A DNA stretch of 64,000 bases from the NCBI RefSeq assembly GCF_012273015.1, contig NZ_CP050954.1, positions 3,140,001-3,204,000 on the forward strand, given 5' to 3'. A program made the translations under genes and the position numbers. The DNA is from Hymenobacter sp. BT18 (GTDB lineage Bacteria; Bacteroidota; Bacteroidia; Cytophagales; Hymenobacteraceae). This document shows, piece by piece, positions 7,977 through 16,627 of this stretch; within the stretch, counting starts at the first letter, position 1, and every line of letters starts with the position of its first letter. Below the pieces are notes generated by a model. It was not told where the DNA came from and did not search any database. It worked only from the letters and a program-made list of their open reading frames with translations.

Positions 7977-8723
7977 CTAAGCTTCGGCCGGGGACAGGGG
8001 CTCCAGGTACGTTTCAAAGGGTTGGGCAAAATGGGCCAGCATCGATGGCGCCAGATAAAACCCGGTGGGGTCATCATCGATGGGGCCACCGGGCAGCTGG
8101 GAAGCGTGGGCCGCTAGGGCGTGCTGTTTTTGGTTGAGCACGGAGTGGATGTCGAGCCGCCAGCCCTGCATTTCATCCAGCTGGGGGAGGTCGGCGGGGG
8201 CGGCCCGCTCCCAGGCCCATACCACGTACTCCAGCACGCGGGGCGTAGTAGGCAGCTGGGCCAGGGCATGCTGGACGAGGGCGGTGGTGGCGCGGTGGTC
8301 GGGGTGGGGGTCGCGGCGCCAGGGGGTGAGGACGGTGACGGGCCGCGTGGCTAGCAGGAGCTGACGCAGGCGTTCTATGGCCGCGGTATCCTGGGAGCTC
8401 ACGCGTCCATCGGGCAGCCTCAGGCAGGTGAGGGCCGTATCGGCCACACCGAGCCGGGCCAGGGCAGTGCGCAGCTCGGCTTCCCGCAACGCCTGCCGGG
8501 CCGCCGCCGGAAAGCGTTGGGAACCCGGGTGCGACATCGTACCGTCACTGACCAGCACTACCCATACGGGAACGGCCGCCTGGCGCAGCAGGGCTATTAG
8601 CCCCCCGCAGCCCAGGGTTTCATCATCGGGGTGAGGAGCAACTACCAGCGTAGGCCCAAAAGCCAGGGCCGCCTTAGCGGGCCGCAGCGGCAAATCGGTA
8701 AAAAAGCTAACTGCGCTACTCAT
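7977..8723 (-). CDS. PIG-L family N-deacetylase
   Basis: A 248-residue LmbE/PIG-L zinc hydrolase. The signature APHPDDETLGCGG near residue 30 gives the zinc-binding HPDD, and PHPDH near residue 140 supplies the second histidine site. Family members remove acetyl groups from N-acetylglucosamine-containing molecules. Its start overlaps the stop of the acyl-CoA dehydrogenase gene by four bases (ATGA), which implies translational coupling. With the NodS-like methyltransferase immediately after it, a deacetylate-then-methylate order is plausible. There is no signal peptide, so the reaction would be cytosolic. Confidence 0.88.
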   Translation of the reverse strand: MSSAVSFFTDLPLRPAKAALAFGPTLVVAPHPDDETLGCGGLIALLRQAAVPVWVVLVSDGTMSHPGSQRFPAAARQALREAELRTALARLGVADTALTCLRLPDGRVSSQDTAAIERLRQLLLATRPVTVLTPWRRDPHPDHRATTALVQHALAQLPTTPRVLEYVVWAWERAAPADLPQLDEMQGWRLDIHSVLNQKQHALAAHASQLPGGPIDDDPTGFYLAPSMLAHFAQPFETYLEPLSPAEA

Positions 8724-9868
8724 TTCCAGAGCTGGTAAGTAGGCGTGTCAGAATCCATGGCGAAGCGGCCCACATCGGCCCGGGCGGCGTCGGGAGCGGG
8801 CTGGCGCAGGTAGTGGGTCAGGTCGCGGTGCAGGCGCTCCAGGGGCTCGGGGCGCAGCAGGCCGCGGGCCCCCACGGAGCGTTCGGCCAGGGGCAGCACC
8901 CGCAGGCAGATTTCCTCCACGGCCGTGCGCACCATGTTGGCGTACGCTACGGTGGCCTCAGCCTGCTCGGCGGCAGTGGGGCGGGCAGCGTGTTCGGCGG
9001 CGGCGCGCAGCCACTGGTGGCCACCTTCCACCAGCGTCGCCATTTCGCCGAGGCGCTGCCGCTGGTAGGGGTCATCGGTGCGGCCCAGCTGACGCAAAAA
9101 GCGGCGGGTTTCATCGAGCACGGCTTCGGCCCCGCCCAGCTGCACGGCTGCAAACCGGATGGCCCCCCCGCTAAACCAAGGCTGCCGGTAGTAGTTGCCG
9201 GGCTGGCCCAGGAGCTGCGCCGATGTCACCGTTAGCCCCGTAAAATCAGCGCGGAAGCTGGCCGAGGCGCGCATACCCAGCGGCTGCCAGAACGAGGGGT
9301 CGAGTATGGGCGGCTGCGCATCCGCCTCCAGGATAAGCATCTGCCAGCCCCCATCCGGGAGGCGGCCCGTGAGCAGGGGCCGCGTGACGTGGCCCGCCCC
9401 CGAGGCAAAGGTTTTGGCTCCGCGCAAGGCCATCCGTCCATCGGGTTGGGGCAGGAGCTCCACGCCGTCGGCGGCCTCGGTGTTCCAGACGCCAAACAAG
9501 TGCCCGGCCCGCGCCTCGGCGGCCCAATGTGCCTGCTGATCGGGCGTGCCAAAGCGCAGCATGAGTTGGAGGGCATTTACGTGGCCCTCGAACACGCGTC
9601 CCACGGCCAGGTTGCCGCGCCCAATGTGACAAAGCACCCGCAGCAGCGCCTCATCGGCCAGGCCCTCTCCCCCCAGCGCGGGCGGCAGCACGGCCGTTAG
9701 CAAGCCCGCCGCTCGCAGCCAAGAAAACTCCTCTACCGGGAAGGCCCCGTCGAAATCAGATAAGGGTGCGTGGGCAAACAGGCGAGGAACGAGCTGCGCA
9801 GCGGCCGTTTCGGGGGCAGGCAATACCGCAGGCGGCAGCAGTTCGGCTGGAGTAACGAGAAGAGGCAT
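8720..9868 (-). CDS. Acyl-CoA dehydrogenase-like flavoprotein
   Basis: A 382-residue protein of the acyl-CoA dehydrogenase fold. The N-terminal helical domain includes WLRAAGLLTAVLPPALGGEGL, the middle beta domain includes GVWNTEA and GAKTFASGAGHV (the FAD/substrate loop region), and the C-terminal helical domain contains the arginine-rich SVGARGLLRPEPLERLHRDL. A frame upstream of 9868 is open, but the family begins near MPLLVTPAELL, so the ATG at 9868 is used. It heads the minus-strand operon with PIG-L and the methyltransferase. The usual catalytic glutamate could not be placed with confidence, so its real substrate may not be a fatty acyl-CoA. Confidence 0.78.
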   Translation of the reverse strand: MPLLVTPAELLPPAVLPAPETAAAQLVPRLFAHAPLSDFDGAFPVEEFSWLRAAGLLTAVLPPALGGEGLADEALLRVLCHIGRGNLAVGRVFEGHVNALQLMLRFGTPDQQAHWAAEARAGHLFGVWNTEAADGVELLPQPDGRMALRGAKTFASGAGHVTRPLLTGRLPDGGWQMLILEADAQPPILDPSFWQPLGMRASASFRADFTGLTVTSAQLLGQPGNYYRQPWFSGGAIRFAAVQLGGAEAVLDETRRFLRQLGRTDDPYQRQRLGEMATLVEGGHQWLRAAAEHAARPTAAEQAEATVAYANMVRTAVEEICLRVLPLAERSVGARGLLRPEPLERLHRDLTHYLRQPAPDAARADVGRFAMDSDTPTYQLWK

Positions 9869-10142
9869 GAAAAAAGTAGATAAGCACAACAGTACCTCTG
9901 ATACCGACAGTTGAGCTTGTGGGTTGTGTGCTACCTCAAGACAAGTGGGTATTGCCAGCACTTCTTGGCATCCCGCAGTGAAGTGCGTCACCTGTTTGGG
10001 CAAAGGCCTTGTGCCCCTAGCCAAAGTTTTTCCCATAGGTTCCCAGGTTTGTAACAGGAGTGGCTAGACCTGTCCCGTGGCCTCCCCGCGGAACCTGCCA
10101 GCAAATTGCTGTGGGGGCTTGGGTGGCTAACCGGGCGCTGCC
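9869..10142. other. Divergent intergenic region between the acyl-CoA dehydrogenase gene and purH
   Basis: About 310 bases separate the two divergent starts. A weak GGGCA...TGCCC hairpin encloses AAGGCCTT near 10000-10017. No gene or strong operator was recognised. It probably holds both promoters. Confidence 0.4.
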
Positions 10143-10150
10143 TACCTTCG
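10143..10150 (+). promoter_or_regulatory. Probable -7 promoter box of purH
   Basis: TACCTTCG differs from TAnnTTTG at one base and lies 31 bases before the ATG pair at 10181/10184, the same distance as for the ferredoxin gene. Confidence 0.5.
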
Positions 10151-10180
10151 CGGCGTCGTTCAGCCCAACCTTTTCTTGTT

Positions 10181-11716
10181 ATGATGCAGCCCATTCGCTC
10201 TGCCCTGGTTTCCGTGTATTACAAAGACCGGCTGGAGCCGCTCATTCGCGTGCTGGCCCAGCACGGCGTGCAGCTGTATTCCACGGGCGGCACCCAGAAG
10301 TTCATCGAGGAGCTGGGGGTACCCGTTACGGCCGTGGAAAGCCTGACGGGCTTCCCGGAGGTGTTTGGGGGCCGCGTGAAAACCCTGCACCCCACGGTGT
10401 TCGGGGGGATTTTGCACCGCCGCCACGAAGCCACCGACGTAGCGCAGGCCGCCGAGCACCAGATTCCGCCCATCGACCTGGTCATTGTGGACCTGTATCC
10501 TTTCGAGGAAACCGTAGCCTCGGGTGCGGCGGAAGCCGACGTGATTGAGAAAATCGACATTGGGGGCATTTCCCTGCTGCGGGCCGCCGCCAAAAACTAC
10601 CGCGACGTGCTAGTAGTAAGCAGCCGCGACCAATACGAAGCCGTGACCACGCTGCTAACCGAAAAGCAAGGCGCCACCGATCTGGCTGACCGCCGCGACT
10701 ACGCCGCCGCCGCCTTCGAGGCTACCTCGCACTACGATACCCACATCTTCCAGTACCTGAGCCAGGGTACCACCCAGCACGGGGCCGCGCTGAAAGTAAG
10801 CCAGAAGCCCGCCACGCCCCTGCGCTACGGCGAAAACCCCCACCAGCAAGGCACTTTCTACGGCGACCTGTCGGCCCTTTTCGACCAGCTCCACGGCAAG
10901 CAGCTCAGCTATAACAACCTCGTAGATGTGGACGCGGCCGTGCTGCTAATGCAGGAATTTCAGGCCGATGGTCCGGCGGCCTGCGCCATTCTCAAGCACA
11001 CCAATGCCTGCGGCGTGGCCCAGGCCGGCTCCCTGCACGAAGCCTACCTGAACGCCCTGGCCTGTGACCCGGTGTCGGCATTTGGGGGTGTCATTATCGT
11101 TAACCAAGTGGTAGATGCCGCAACGGCCGGGGAGCTGAACAAGCTGTTCTTTGAAGTGCTGATTGCGCCCGACTTCGCGCCCGACGCGCTGCCGGTGCTG
11201 CAAAGCAAGAAAAACCGCATTTTGCTGCGCCAGAAGCCCGTGGCATTTCCACAGAAGCAAATCAAGACCTTGCTCAATGGCATCATCGAGCAGGACTTCG
11301 ATAAAGTAGTGGAAGGCGCCCACGAATTCCGCACGGTGACGGAGTCGGCGCCCACGGCCGAGGAAGTGGCGGCCCTGGAATTCGCCCTCAAAATCTGCAA
11401 GCACACCAAGAGCAACACCATTGTGCTGGCCCGCGCCGGGCAGCTGCTAGCCTCCGGGGTAGGCCAGACCTCCCGCGTGGATGCCCTGCGGCAGGCCATT
11501 GAGAAGGCCAAGGCCTTCGGGTTCGACCTGCAGGGTGCCGTTATGGCTTCCGATGCTTTCTTCCCCTTCCCCGACTGCGTGGAAATTGCGGGCGAAGCCG
11601 GGATTCGGGCCGTGGTGCAGCCCGGCGGCTCCATCAAGGATCAGGACAGCATTGCGGCCGCCAACCAGTTGGGCATGGCTATGGTGCTCACGGGCGTGCG
11701 GCACTTCAAACACTAA
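10181..11716 (+). CDS. purH: Bifunctional AICAR formyltransferase / IMP cyclohydrolase
   Basis: A 511-residue PurH, which carries out the last two steps of IMP synthesis: formylation of AICAR with 10-formyl-tetrahydrofolate and ring closure. The N-terminal MGS-like cyclohydrolase domain starts SALVSVYYKDRLEPL and contains STGGTQKF and GRVKTLHPTVFGGIL. The transformylase domain includes LRYGENPHQQG, ILKHTNACGVA, DPVSAFGGVI and the C-terminal GSIKDQDSI. The length is normal. The open frame continues upstream to 10106 without family similarity, so ATG 10181 (or 10184) is chosen. A foldback repeat fills the region before mreB. Confidence 0.96.
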   Translation: MMQPIRSALVSVYYKDRLEPLIRVLAQHGVQLYSTGGTQKFIEELGVPVTAVESLTGFPEVFGGRVKTLHPTVFGGILHRRHEATDVAQAAEHQIPPIDLVIVDLYPFEETVASGAAEADVIEKIDIGGISLLRAAAKNYRDVLVVSSRDQYEAVTTLLTEKQGATDLADRRDYAAAAFEATSHYDTHIFQYLSQGTTQHGAALKVSQKPATPLRYGENPHQQGTFYGDLSALFDQLHGKQLSYNNLVDVDAAVLLMQEFQADGPAACAILKHTNACGVAQAGSLHEAYLNALACDPVSAFGGVIIVNQVVDAATAGELNKLFFEVLIAPDFAPDALPVLQSKKNRILLRQKPVAFPQKQIKTLLNGIIEQDFDKVVEGAHEFRTVTESAPTAEEVAALEFALKICKHTKSNTIVLARAGQLLASGVGQTSRVDALRQAIEKAKAFGFDLQGAVMASDAFFPFPDCVEIAGEAGIRAVVQPGGSIKDQDSIAAANQLGMAMVLTGVRHFKH

Positions 11717-11718
11717 CT

Positions 11719-11872
11719 GCGGATAAAACGGATAAGGGGACGGATGGAACGGATTCGTTCTATCCGTCCCCTTGCCGTTGGCAGCCGTTTCTTTTCAGGC
11801 ATCAACCGGCTACTTCCAACCCTGATACACCATCTAGTACGCATTATCCGTTCTTATCCGTCCACTATCTGT
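11719..11872. repeat. Intergenic foldback element, word ACGGATAA
   Basis: Directly after the purH stop the word GGAT recurs at about 10-base steps (11721-11755). The inner stem AAGGGGACGGAT-GAACG (11734-11751) pairs with CGTTC-ATCCGTCCCCTT (11756-11773), with one unpaired base on each side and a 4-base loop. A further inverted set (TTATCCGTTCTTATCCGTCC) lies at about 11844-11863. The first hairpin may also terminate purH, but no T-tract follows. Confidence 0.7.
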
Positions 11873-11891
11873 TACATCCCCGGTTAGTGCT

Positions 11892-11899
11892 TACCTTTG
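11892..11899 (+). promoter_or_regulatory. -7 promoter box of the mreBCD unit
   Basis: TACCTTTG is an exact TAnnTTTG match, 54 bases before the mreB ATG at 11954. It follows the word repeat and begins the cell-shape transcription unit. Confidence 0.6.
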
Positions 11900-11953
11900 C
11901 CCCCACTTTTGACGGGCGCAACCCGCCCGTTCTCATTCATTTGCCGCTACTCA

Positions 11954-12979
11954 ATGGGTTTCTTCAATTTTCTGACCAGCGACATTGCCATTGACCTGGG
12001 CACGGCCAACACGCTCATCATTCACAACGACAAAATCGTGGTGGATGAGCCGAGCATTATTGCGAAAGACCGCACGACCAATAAAGTAATTGCCGTGGGC
12101 CGGCAAGCGCAGCAGATGCACGAAAAGACCCACGACAACATCAAAACGATTCGTCCCCTGAAAGACGGCGTAATTGCCGACTTCCACGCTGCGGAGGAAA
12201 TGATCAAGGGAATGATCAAGATGATTGACACCCGGACGCGGCTATTTCAGCCCTCGCACCGGATGGTGATCTGCATTCCCTCGGGCATCACGGAAGTGGA
12301 AAAGCGCGCCGTACGCGACTCCGCCGAGCACGCCGGCGCCAAGGAAGTATGGATGATTCAGGAGCCTATGGCTGCGGCCATCGGCATCGGCATCGACGTG
12401 GAGCAGCCCGTGGGCTCGATGATTATCGACATCGGGGGCGGCACTACTGAAATTGCGGTTATTGCCCTGTCGGGTATCGTGTGCGACCAGTCGATTAAAA
12501 CCGCCGGGGACGTGTTCAACCAGGATATTCTGGACTACATGCGCCGCCAGCACAACCTGCTCATTGGGGAGCGAAGCGCCGAGCGAATCAAGATTGAAGT
12601 AGGCGCCGCCCTTACCGAGCTGGACCAGACGCCCCCCGACTTTGAGGTGCGCGGCCGTGACCTGATGACGGGTATTCCGAAGGTTATCAAGGTAACCTCG
12701 TCGGAAATTGCCATTGCCCTCGATAAGTCGGTGGCCAAGATTGAGGAAGCCGTGCTGAAGGCCCTGGAAATCAGCCCGCCCGAGCTGTCGGCCGACATCT
12801 ACGAAAACGGCATTCACCTGACCGGCGGCGGGGCCCTGCTGCGCGGCCTCGACAAGCGCCTGGCGGCCAAAACCAAGCTGCCCATTCACATTGCCGAAGA
12901 CCCGCTCCGGGCCGTGGTACGCGGCACCGGCGCCGCCATCAAAAATATCCAGGCTTTCCGCAGCGTGCTGCTGACCTAG
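11954..12979 (+). CDS. mreB: Rod-shape-determining protein MreB
   Basis: A 341-residue bacterial actin homologue that assembles membrane-bound filaments and guides the elongasome. The phosphate 1 loop DLGTANTLI is near residue 12, the phosphate 2 region IDIGGGTTEIAVI near 158, and the adenosine motif LTGGGALLRGLDKRL near 288. The family N-terminus is GFFNFLTSDIAIDLGTAN, so the ATG at 11954 is used rather than the TTG at 11897, which lies inside the promoter box. The gene is followed by mreC, mreD, mrdA and rodA, the standard elongation block. Confidence 0.97.
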   Translation: MGFFNFLTSDIAIDLGTANTLIIHNDKIVVDEPSIIAKDRTTNKVIAVGRQAQQMHEKTHDNIKTIRPLKDGVIADFHAAEEMIKGMIKMIDTRTRLFQPSHRMVICIPSGITEVEKRAVRDSAEHAGAKEVWMIQEPMAAAIGIGIDVEQPVGSMIIDIGGGTTEIAVIALSGIVCDQSIKTAGDVFNQDILDYMRRQHNLLIGERSAERIKIEVGAALTELDQTPPDFEVRGRDLMTGIPKVIKVTSSEIAIALDKSVAKIEEAVLKALEISPPELSADIYENGIHLTGGGALLRGLDKRLAAKTKLPIHIAEDPLRAVVRGTGAAIKNIQAFRSVLLT

Positions 12980-12982
12980 AAT

Positions 12983-13075
12983 TGAGATAAGCAGAAGTGA
13001 GAAGTGAGACTTTGGTTCTGGCACCCCATTCCGGTTGTTTGAACGAAGTCTCACTTCTCACTTCTTACGTTCTCA
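12983..13075. repeat. Intergenic foldback element, word AGAAGTG
   Basis: AGAAGTGAGAAGTGAGACTT (12993-13012) has a perfect 20-base complement at 13046-13065. Flanking TGAGA and TCTCA extend the pairing imperfectly. The arms are tandem copies of a 7-8 base word. The element begins 4 bases after mreB and fills the gap to mreC. Confidence 0.8.
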
Positions 13076-13087
13076 TAGCTCTCTTCC

Positions 13088-14011
13088 ATGAATAACCTCT
13101 TCGCCTTCCTGTTCCGTTACCGGGGTATGCTGGTATTCGGCCTGCTGGAGGTGTTGAGCGTGTTTTTGCTGTTGCGGAACAGCTCCTACCAGCGGGCGGC
13201 CTTCTTCAACTCGGCCAATGCCTACACCGGGCAGTTTCTGGCCTTCCGGACGCGCGTGTACGATTACTTTCGGCTGGTAGACGTGAACCGGGCCTTAATA
13301 GAGGAAAATGCGAAGCTGCGCGAGCAGCTGTACCCGCCCGATACGGCCCGCCGCGTGGCCGCCGTGCCGCCCGTGCGGCAGGACAGCCTCAGCCAGGCCC
13401 GCATCCAGCGCCTGGGCCGCCCCGATTCGTTGCTGCTGGGGCTGCGCAGCCTCCCGGCTCAGGACCCGGCTTATCCGCTGGTACCCGCGCGCGTGATCAG
13501 CAACACCCTGCGGCGGGTAGATAACTACCTGACCTTGAACGTAGGCAGCCAGCAGGGCATCCGGCCGGGTATGGGCGTGGTGGCGGCCGCGGGCGTGGTG
13601 GGCCGGGTGAAGGTGGTGAGTGAGAACTACGCCACGGTTTCCTCAGTGCTTCACTCCAAAACGGCTATTTCGGCCAAAATCCTGCGCGACGGCACGTTTG
13701 GCAGCATCAAGTGGCTGGGCGACGACCCCACCCACGTGCAGCTCGACTATATTCCGCGGCAGAACCGCCTCGTGCGCGGCGACACCGTGGTGACGTCCGG
13801 TTACAACGCGGTATTTCCGGAAGGAGTGCTGATTGGGCGGGTAGAAAGCTTCGTGAAAGAGCCCGATAAGAACTTCTGGACCGTGCAGGTGCGCCTAGCT
13901 ACCAATTTCGCTAATCTCACCTATGTGTACGTGGTGAGCAACCGCTCCCAGGCCCAGCGCGATACGCTGGAAGTGCGCACGGGCATTAAACCGGAAGGAG
14001 GGAAGCCCTGA
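13088..14011 (+). CDS. mreC: Rod-shape-determining protein MreC
   Basis: A 307-residue bitopic membrane protein that scaffolds the elongasome in the periplasm and contacts PBP2. One N-terminal transmembrane segment (YRGMLVFGLLEVLSVFLLL) is followed by a helical segment (about residues 60-90) and the beta-rich MreC domain: ARVISNTLRRVDNYLTLNVG, GVVGRVKVVSENYATV, and DTVVTSGYNAVFPEGVLIG. An Arg/Gln-rich insert near residues 90-120 (RRVAAVPPVRQ) lies between helix and beta domain. The stop codon overlaps the mreD start by one base (TGATG), and a strong GGAAGGAGG lies at 13993-14001, which suggests coupled translation. Confidence 0.93.
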   Translation: MNNLFAFLFRYRGMLVFGLLEVLSVFLLLRNSSYQRAAFFNSANAYTGQFLAFRTRVYDYFRLVDVNRALIEENAKLREQLYPPDTARRVAAVPPVRQDSLSQARIQRLGRPDSLLLGLRSLPAQDPAYPLVPARVISNTLRRVDNYLTLNVGSQQGIRPGMGVVAAAGVVGRVKVVSENYATVSSVLHSKTAISAKILRDGTFGSIKWLGDDPTHVQLDYIPRQNRLVRGDTVVTSGYNAVFPEGVLIGRVESFVKEPDKNFWTVQVRLATNFANLTYVYVVSNRSQAQRDTLEVRTGIKPEGGKP

Positions 14012-14550
14012 TGCGTGGAGTAGTTGGTACCCTGATCATTGAACTGCTGCGGTTTGTGCTGTACGCCTTTGTGCAGGTCTTTATCATCAGCCATATCACG
14101 CCCACCGGGCTGTTTAACCTGGGCTGGTGCTTTCTATATCTGGGCTTCCTGCTGTTTCTGCCCATTGCCACGCCCATTGTAGTGCAGCTGCTGCTGGGCT
14201 TTGCCATGGGCATCACCATGGATGTGTTTTTCGACTCGGGCGGGGTGCACGCGGTGGCGACGGTGCTGGTGGCCTACCTGCGCCCCTGGGTGCTGCGCCT
14301 GCTTACCCCGCGGGACGGCTACGACTCCTCCGACTCCGTGAATATTCACCGCATGGGCTGGCAGTGGTTTGGCGTGTACTTGGTGCTATTGCTGGCCATC
14401 CACCACACGGCATTTTTCTTCGTGGAGCTGGGCGGCTTCCGCACCATTGGCCTCACGCTGGGTAAAATCTTCGTGAGCGTGCTGTTTACGGGCCTGGTAC
14501 TGCTCATTATTCAGCTGGTATTCTTCCCGGCCGGCCGCCGCAGCCGCTAG
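14011..14550 (+). CDS. mreD: Rod-shape-determining protein MreD
   Basis: A 179-residue hydrophobic protein with five or six predicted membrane spans (for example LLRFVLYAFVQVFIISHI and FLLFLPIATPIVVQLLLGF). It fits MreD by position directly after mreC and by the segment GFAMGITMDVFFDSGGVHAVATVLVAYLRP, which corresponds to the conserved glycine/aspartate loop of the family. It is thought to bridge MreC and the PBP2-RodA pair. The ATG overlaps the mreC stop and has an unusually good Shine-Dalgarno for this window. Confidence 0.92.
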   Translation: MRGVVGTLIIELLRFVLYAFVQVFIISHITPTGLFNLGWCFLYLGFLLFLPIATPIVVQLLLGFAMGITMDVFFDSGGVHAVATVLVAYLRPWVLRLLTPRDGYDSSDSVNIHRMGWQWFGVYLVLLLAIHHTAFFFVELGGFRTIGLTLGKIFVSVLFTGLVLLIIQLVFFPAGRRSR

Positions 14551-14628
14551 CCGCCCACCCCACCCGCGCGACGTAGGCACTGCCGGCGTGGCCCGGTTAT
14601 TTGCAACTTACTCAACGGCTATCTGGTT

Positions 14629-14636
14629 ATCTTTGC
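14629..14636 (+). promoter_or_regulatory. -7 promoter box upstream of mrdA
   Basis: TATCTTTG is an exact consensus match. It lies inside the longest open frame of mrdA (which begins at 14601), so it argues that translation begins downstream, at the TTG at 14685. Confidence 0.6.
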
Positions 14637-14684
14637 GCTTCCGGTGAGTGCATCGGAACATCGTATTTCTCAGGTTTTTCTGCT

Positions 14685-16526
14685 TTGCAATACTTAGAAG
14701 GCCGCAAGTTTGTGGTGATGGCCATTTTTCTGGCTGTGGCAGTGGTGTTTGCGACGCGGTTGTTCTATATCCAGGTGCTCGATGGCAGCTACAAGCTGGC
14801 GGCCGACCGCAACACGCTCCAGCGCATTGTGCAGACGCCCTACCGGGGCCTCATCTACGACCGCGCCGGCAAGCTCCTGGTGCAGAACACGCCCGTGTAT
14901 GACCTGATGGTGGTGCCGCGCGAGGTGAAAACCCTTGATACGGCCCGGTTTTGCCAGCTGCTGCAGCTGCCGGTGGAGGACTTGCGGGCGGGGTTGCTGG
15001 CGGCCAAAACGTATTCCAGGGTGAAGGCCTCGCCCTTGGTCCCCAACCTGAGCACGCCCGAACTGGCCGCCATTCAGGACAACCTGATGGACTTCCCGGG
15101 CTTCAGCATCAAAGCCCGCATGGCCCGGTCTTACCAGGATACCATTATGGCCCACGCCCTGGGCTACGTCGGGCCCGTAACACCGGCTCATCTGGAAAAG
15201 CCGAAGTATGCCAAGTACATAGCCGGCGACAACCTCGGTATTTCGGGCTTGGAGTCGTTCTATGAGCAGCAGCTGATGGGCCAGCGCGGGGTGCAGTACC
15301 GCATGGTGAACGTGCGCGGCATTGAGAAAGGCGCTTTTCGCGGCGGGGAATTCGACACGCTCTCCCGGGCCGGACAAGATTTGCACCTGAGCATTGACCG
15401 GGAGCTGCAGCGCCTGGCGGAGCAGCTGATGGCCGGCAAGCGCGGCTCCGTGGTAGCCCTCGACCCCAAGACTGGCGAAATCCTGGCGTTTGTGTCGGCG
15501 CCAAGCTACAACCCCAATAAACTGACGGGCAAAGGGCTGGGCAACCGCTATATGGAACTGCTGCGCAACCCCGAACGGCCCTTATTCGACCGGCCTTTGA
15601 TGGCGACCTACCCGCCCGGCTCGGTGTTTAAGCTGGTGAACGAGGCCATTGCCCTGCAGGCCGGAGTGGTGACGCCTACCACGGGTTTCCAATGCAACTG
15701 GAAGCTGGTGCGCTGCACCCACCGCCACGAGCCGCCCAACAACGTCAACATTGCCATCAAGCAAAGCTGCAACCCCTACTTCTACCAGGTGATGCGGGCC
15801 ATGGTGATGCGCGGCCGCTCGACCCGCAAAACCGAGGACGCGGCCCTGGGCCTGGCCGACTGGCGCCAGCAGGTAGTCAACTTCGGGCTGGCTCAGCACC
15901 TGGGTGTGGACTTGCCGGGGGAGCGAATGGGGCTGATTCCTTCGCCTAACTTCTACAACAAGCAGTACGGCAAAAACCACTGGAACTTCCGCACGGTGTA
16001 CTCGCTCAGCATCGGGCAGGGAGAAATTGGCATTACGGGCCTGCAAATGGCCAATATTCTGGCCATCATTGCCAACCGGGGCTGGTACTACACCCCGCAT
16101 TTTGTGCGCAGCATCGGTAAGCAGGGGCCACTGCCGCAGTTTCAGGTGCAGCACCGCCTGCCCATCGAGCCGCGTCACTTCGAGGCCTTGGTGCCGGGCA
16201 TGCAGGAGGTAGTAGATGGGCGCGGCGGGACGGCTAACCTGGCTTCGCTGGCCGACGTGGGTATTTCGGTAGCCGGCAAAACCGGAACCGTGCAAAACTA
16301 CCACGGCGAGGACCACGCAACCTTTGCGGGCTTTGCCCCGGCCGAAGATCCGAAGATTGTGGTAGCCGTGTTTATTGAAAATGCGGGCTTCGGGGGACTT
16401 TCGGCGGCTCCGCTGGCTTCCCTGCTCATGGAAAAATACCTGCGGGGCAAGGTAGCCCCCTGGCGGAAGCGCTGGGAAAACTGGCTGCCCGGCCCCGCCG
16501 ACCGTTTCCTTTCCCGCCGACACTAA
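14685..16526 (+). CDS. mrdA: Penicillin-binding protein 2 (elongation transpeptidase)
   Basis: A class B PBP of 613 residues that cross-links peptidoglycan during cell elongation together with RodA. It has one N-terminal membrane span (FVVMAIFLAVAVVFATRLF), the dimerisation/pedestal domain (TPYRGLIYDRAGKLLVQN) and a transpeptidase domain with the catalytic serine in GSVFK (S313, K316), SCN near residue 368, and KTG at about K532. The start is set at a TTG (14685), read as MQYLEGRKFVV, because Bacteroidota PBP2 proteins start with this block and a TATCTTTG box at 14629 cuts the longer frame. No Shine-Dalgarno is apparent. A foldback element separates it from rodA. Confidence 0.93.
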   Translation: MQYLEGRKFVVMAIFLAVAVVFATRLFYIQVLDGSYKLAADRNTLQRIVQTPYRGLIYDRAGKLLVQNTPVYDLMVVPREVKTLDTARFCQLLQLPVEDLRAGLLAAKTYSRVKASPLVPNLSTPELAAIQDNLMDFPGFSIKARMARSYQDTIMAHALGYVGPVTPAHLEKPKYAKYIAGDNLGISGLESFYEQQLMGQRGVQYRMVNVRGIEKGAFRGGEFDTLSRAGQDLHLSIDRELQRLAEQLMAGKRGSVVALDPKTGEILAFVSAPSYNPNKLTGKGLGNRYMELLRNPERPLFDRPLMATYPPGSVFKLVNEAIALQAGVVTPTTGFQCNWKLVRCTHRHEPPNNVNIAIKQSCNPYFYQVMRAMVMRGRSTRKTEDAALGLADWRQQVVNFGLAQHLGVDLPGERMGLIPSPNFYNKQYGKNHWNFRTVYSLSIGQGEIGITGLQMANILAIIANRGWYYTPHFVRSIGKQGPLPQFQVQHRLPIEPRHFEALVPGMQEVVDGRGGTANLASLADVGISVAGKTGTVQNYHGEDHATFAGFAPAEDPKIVVAVFIENAGFGGLSAAPLASLLMEKYLRGKVAPWRKRWENWLPGPADRFLSRRH

Positions 16527-16530
16527 TAAA

Positions 16531-16619
16531 GAGTTTCGGGTTGCTAGTTTCGGGTTTCGAGTTGCTAACCCTACCCCGAAACTGGTAACCCGAAACCAGC
16601 AACTCGAAACCCGAAACTC
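16531..16619. repeat. Intergenic foldback element, words TTTCGGGTT and GAGTTGCT
   Basis: The whole mrdA-rodA gap is one foldback. AGTTTCGGGTTTCGAGTTGCT is present at 16546-16566 with its perfect 21-base complement at 16598-16618, and the outer words TTTCGGGTT are repeated around it. It starts 5 bases after the mrdA stop and ends 9 bases before the rodA ATG. There is no T-tract. Confidence 0.8.
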
Positions 16620-16627
16620 CTTTCAAA

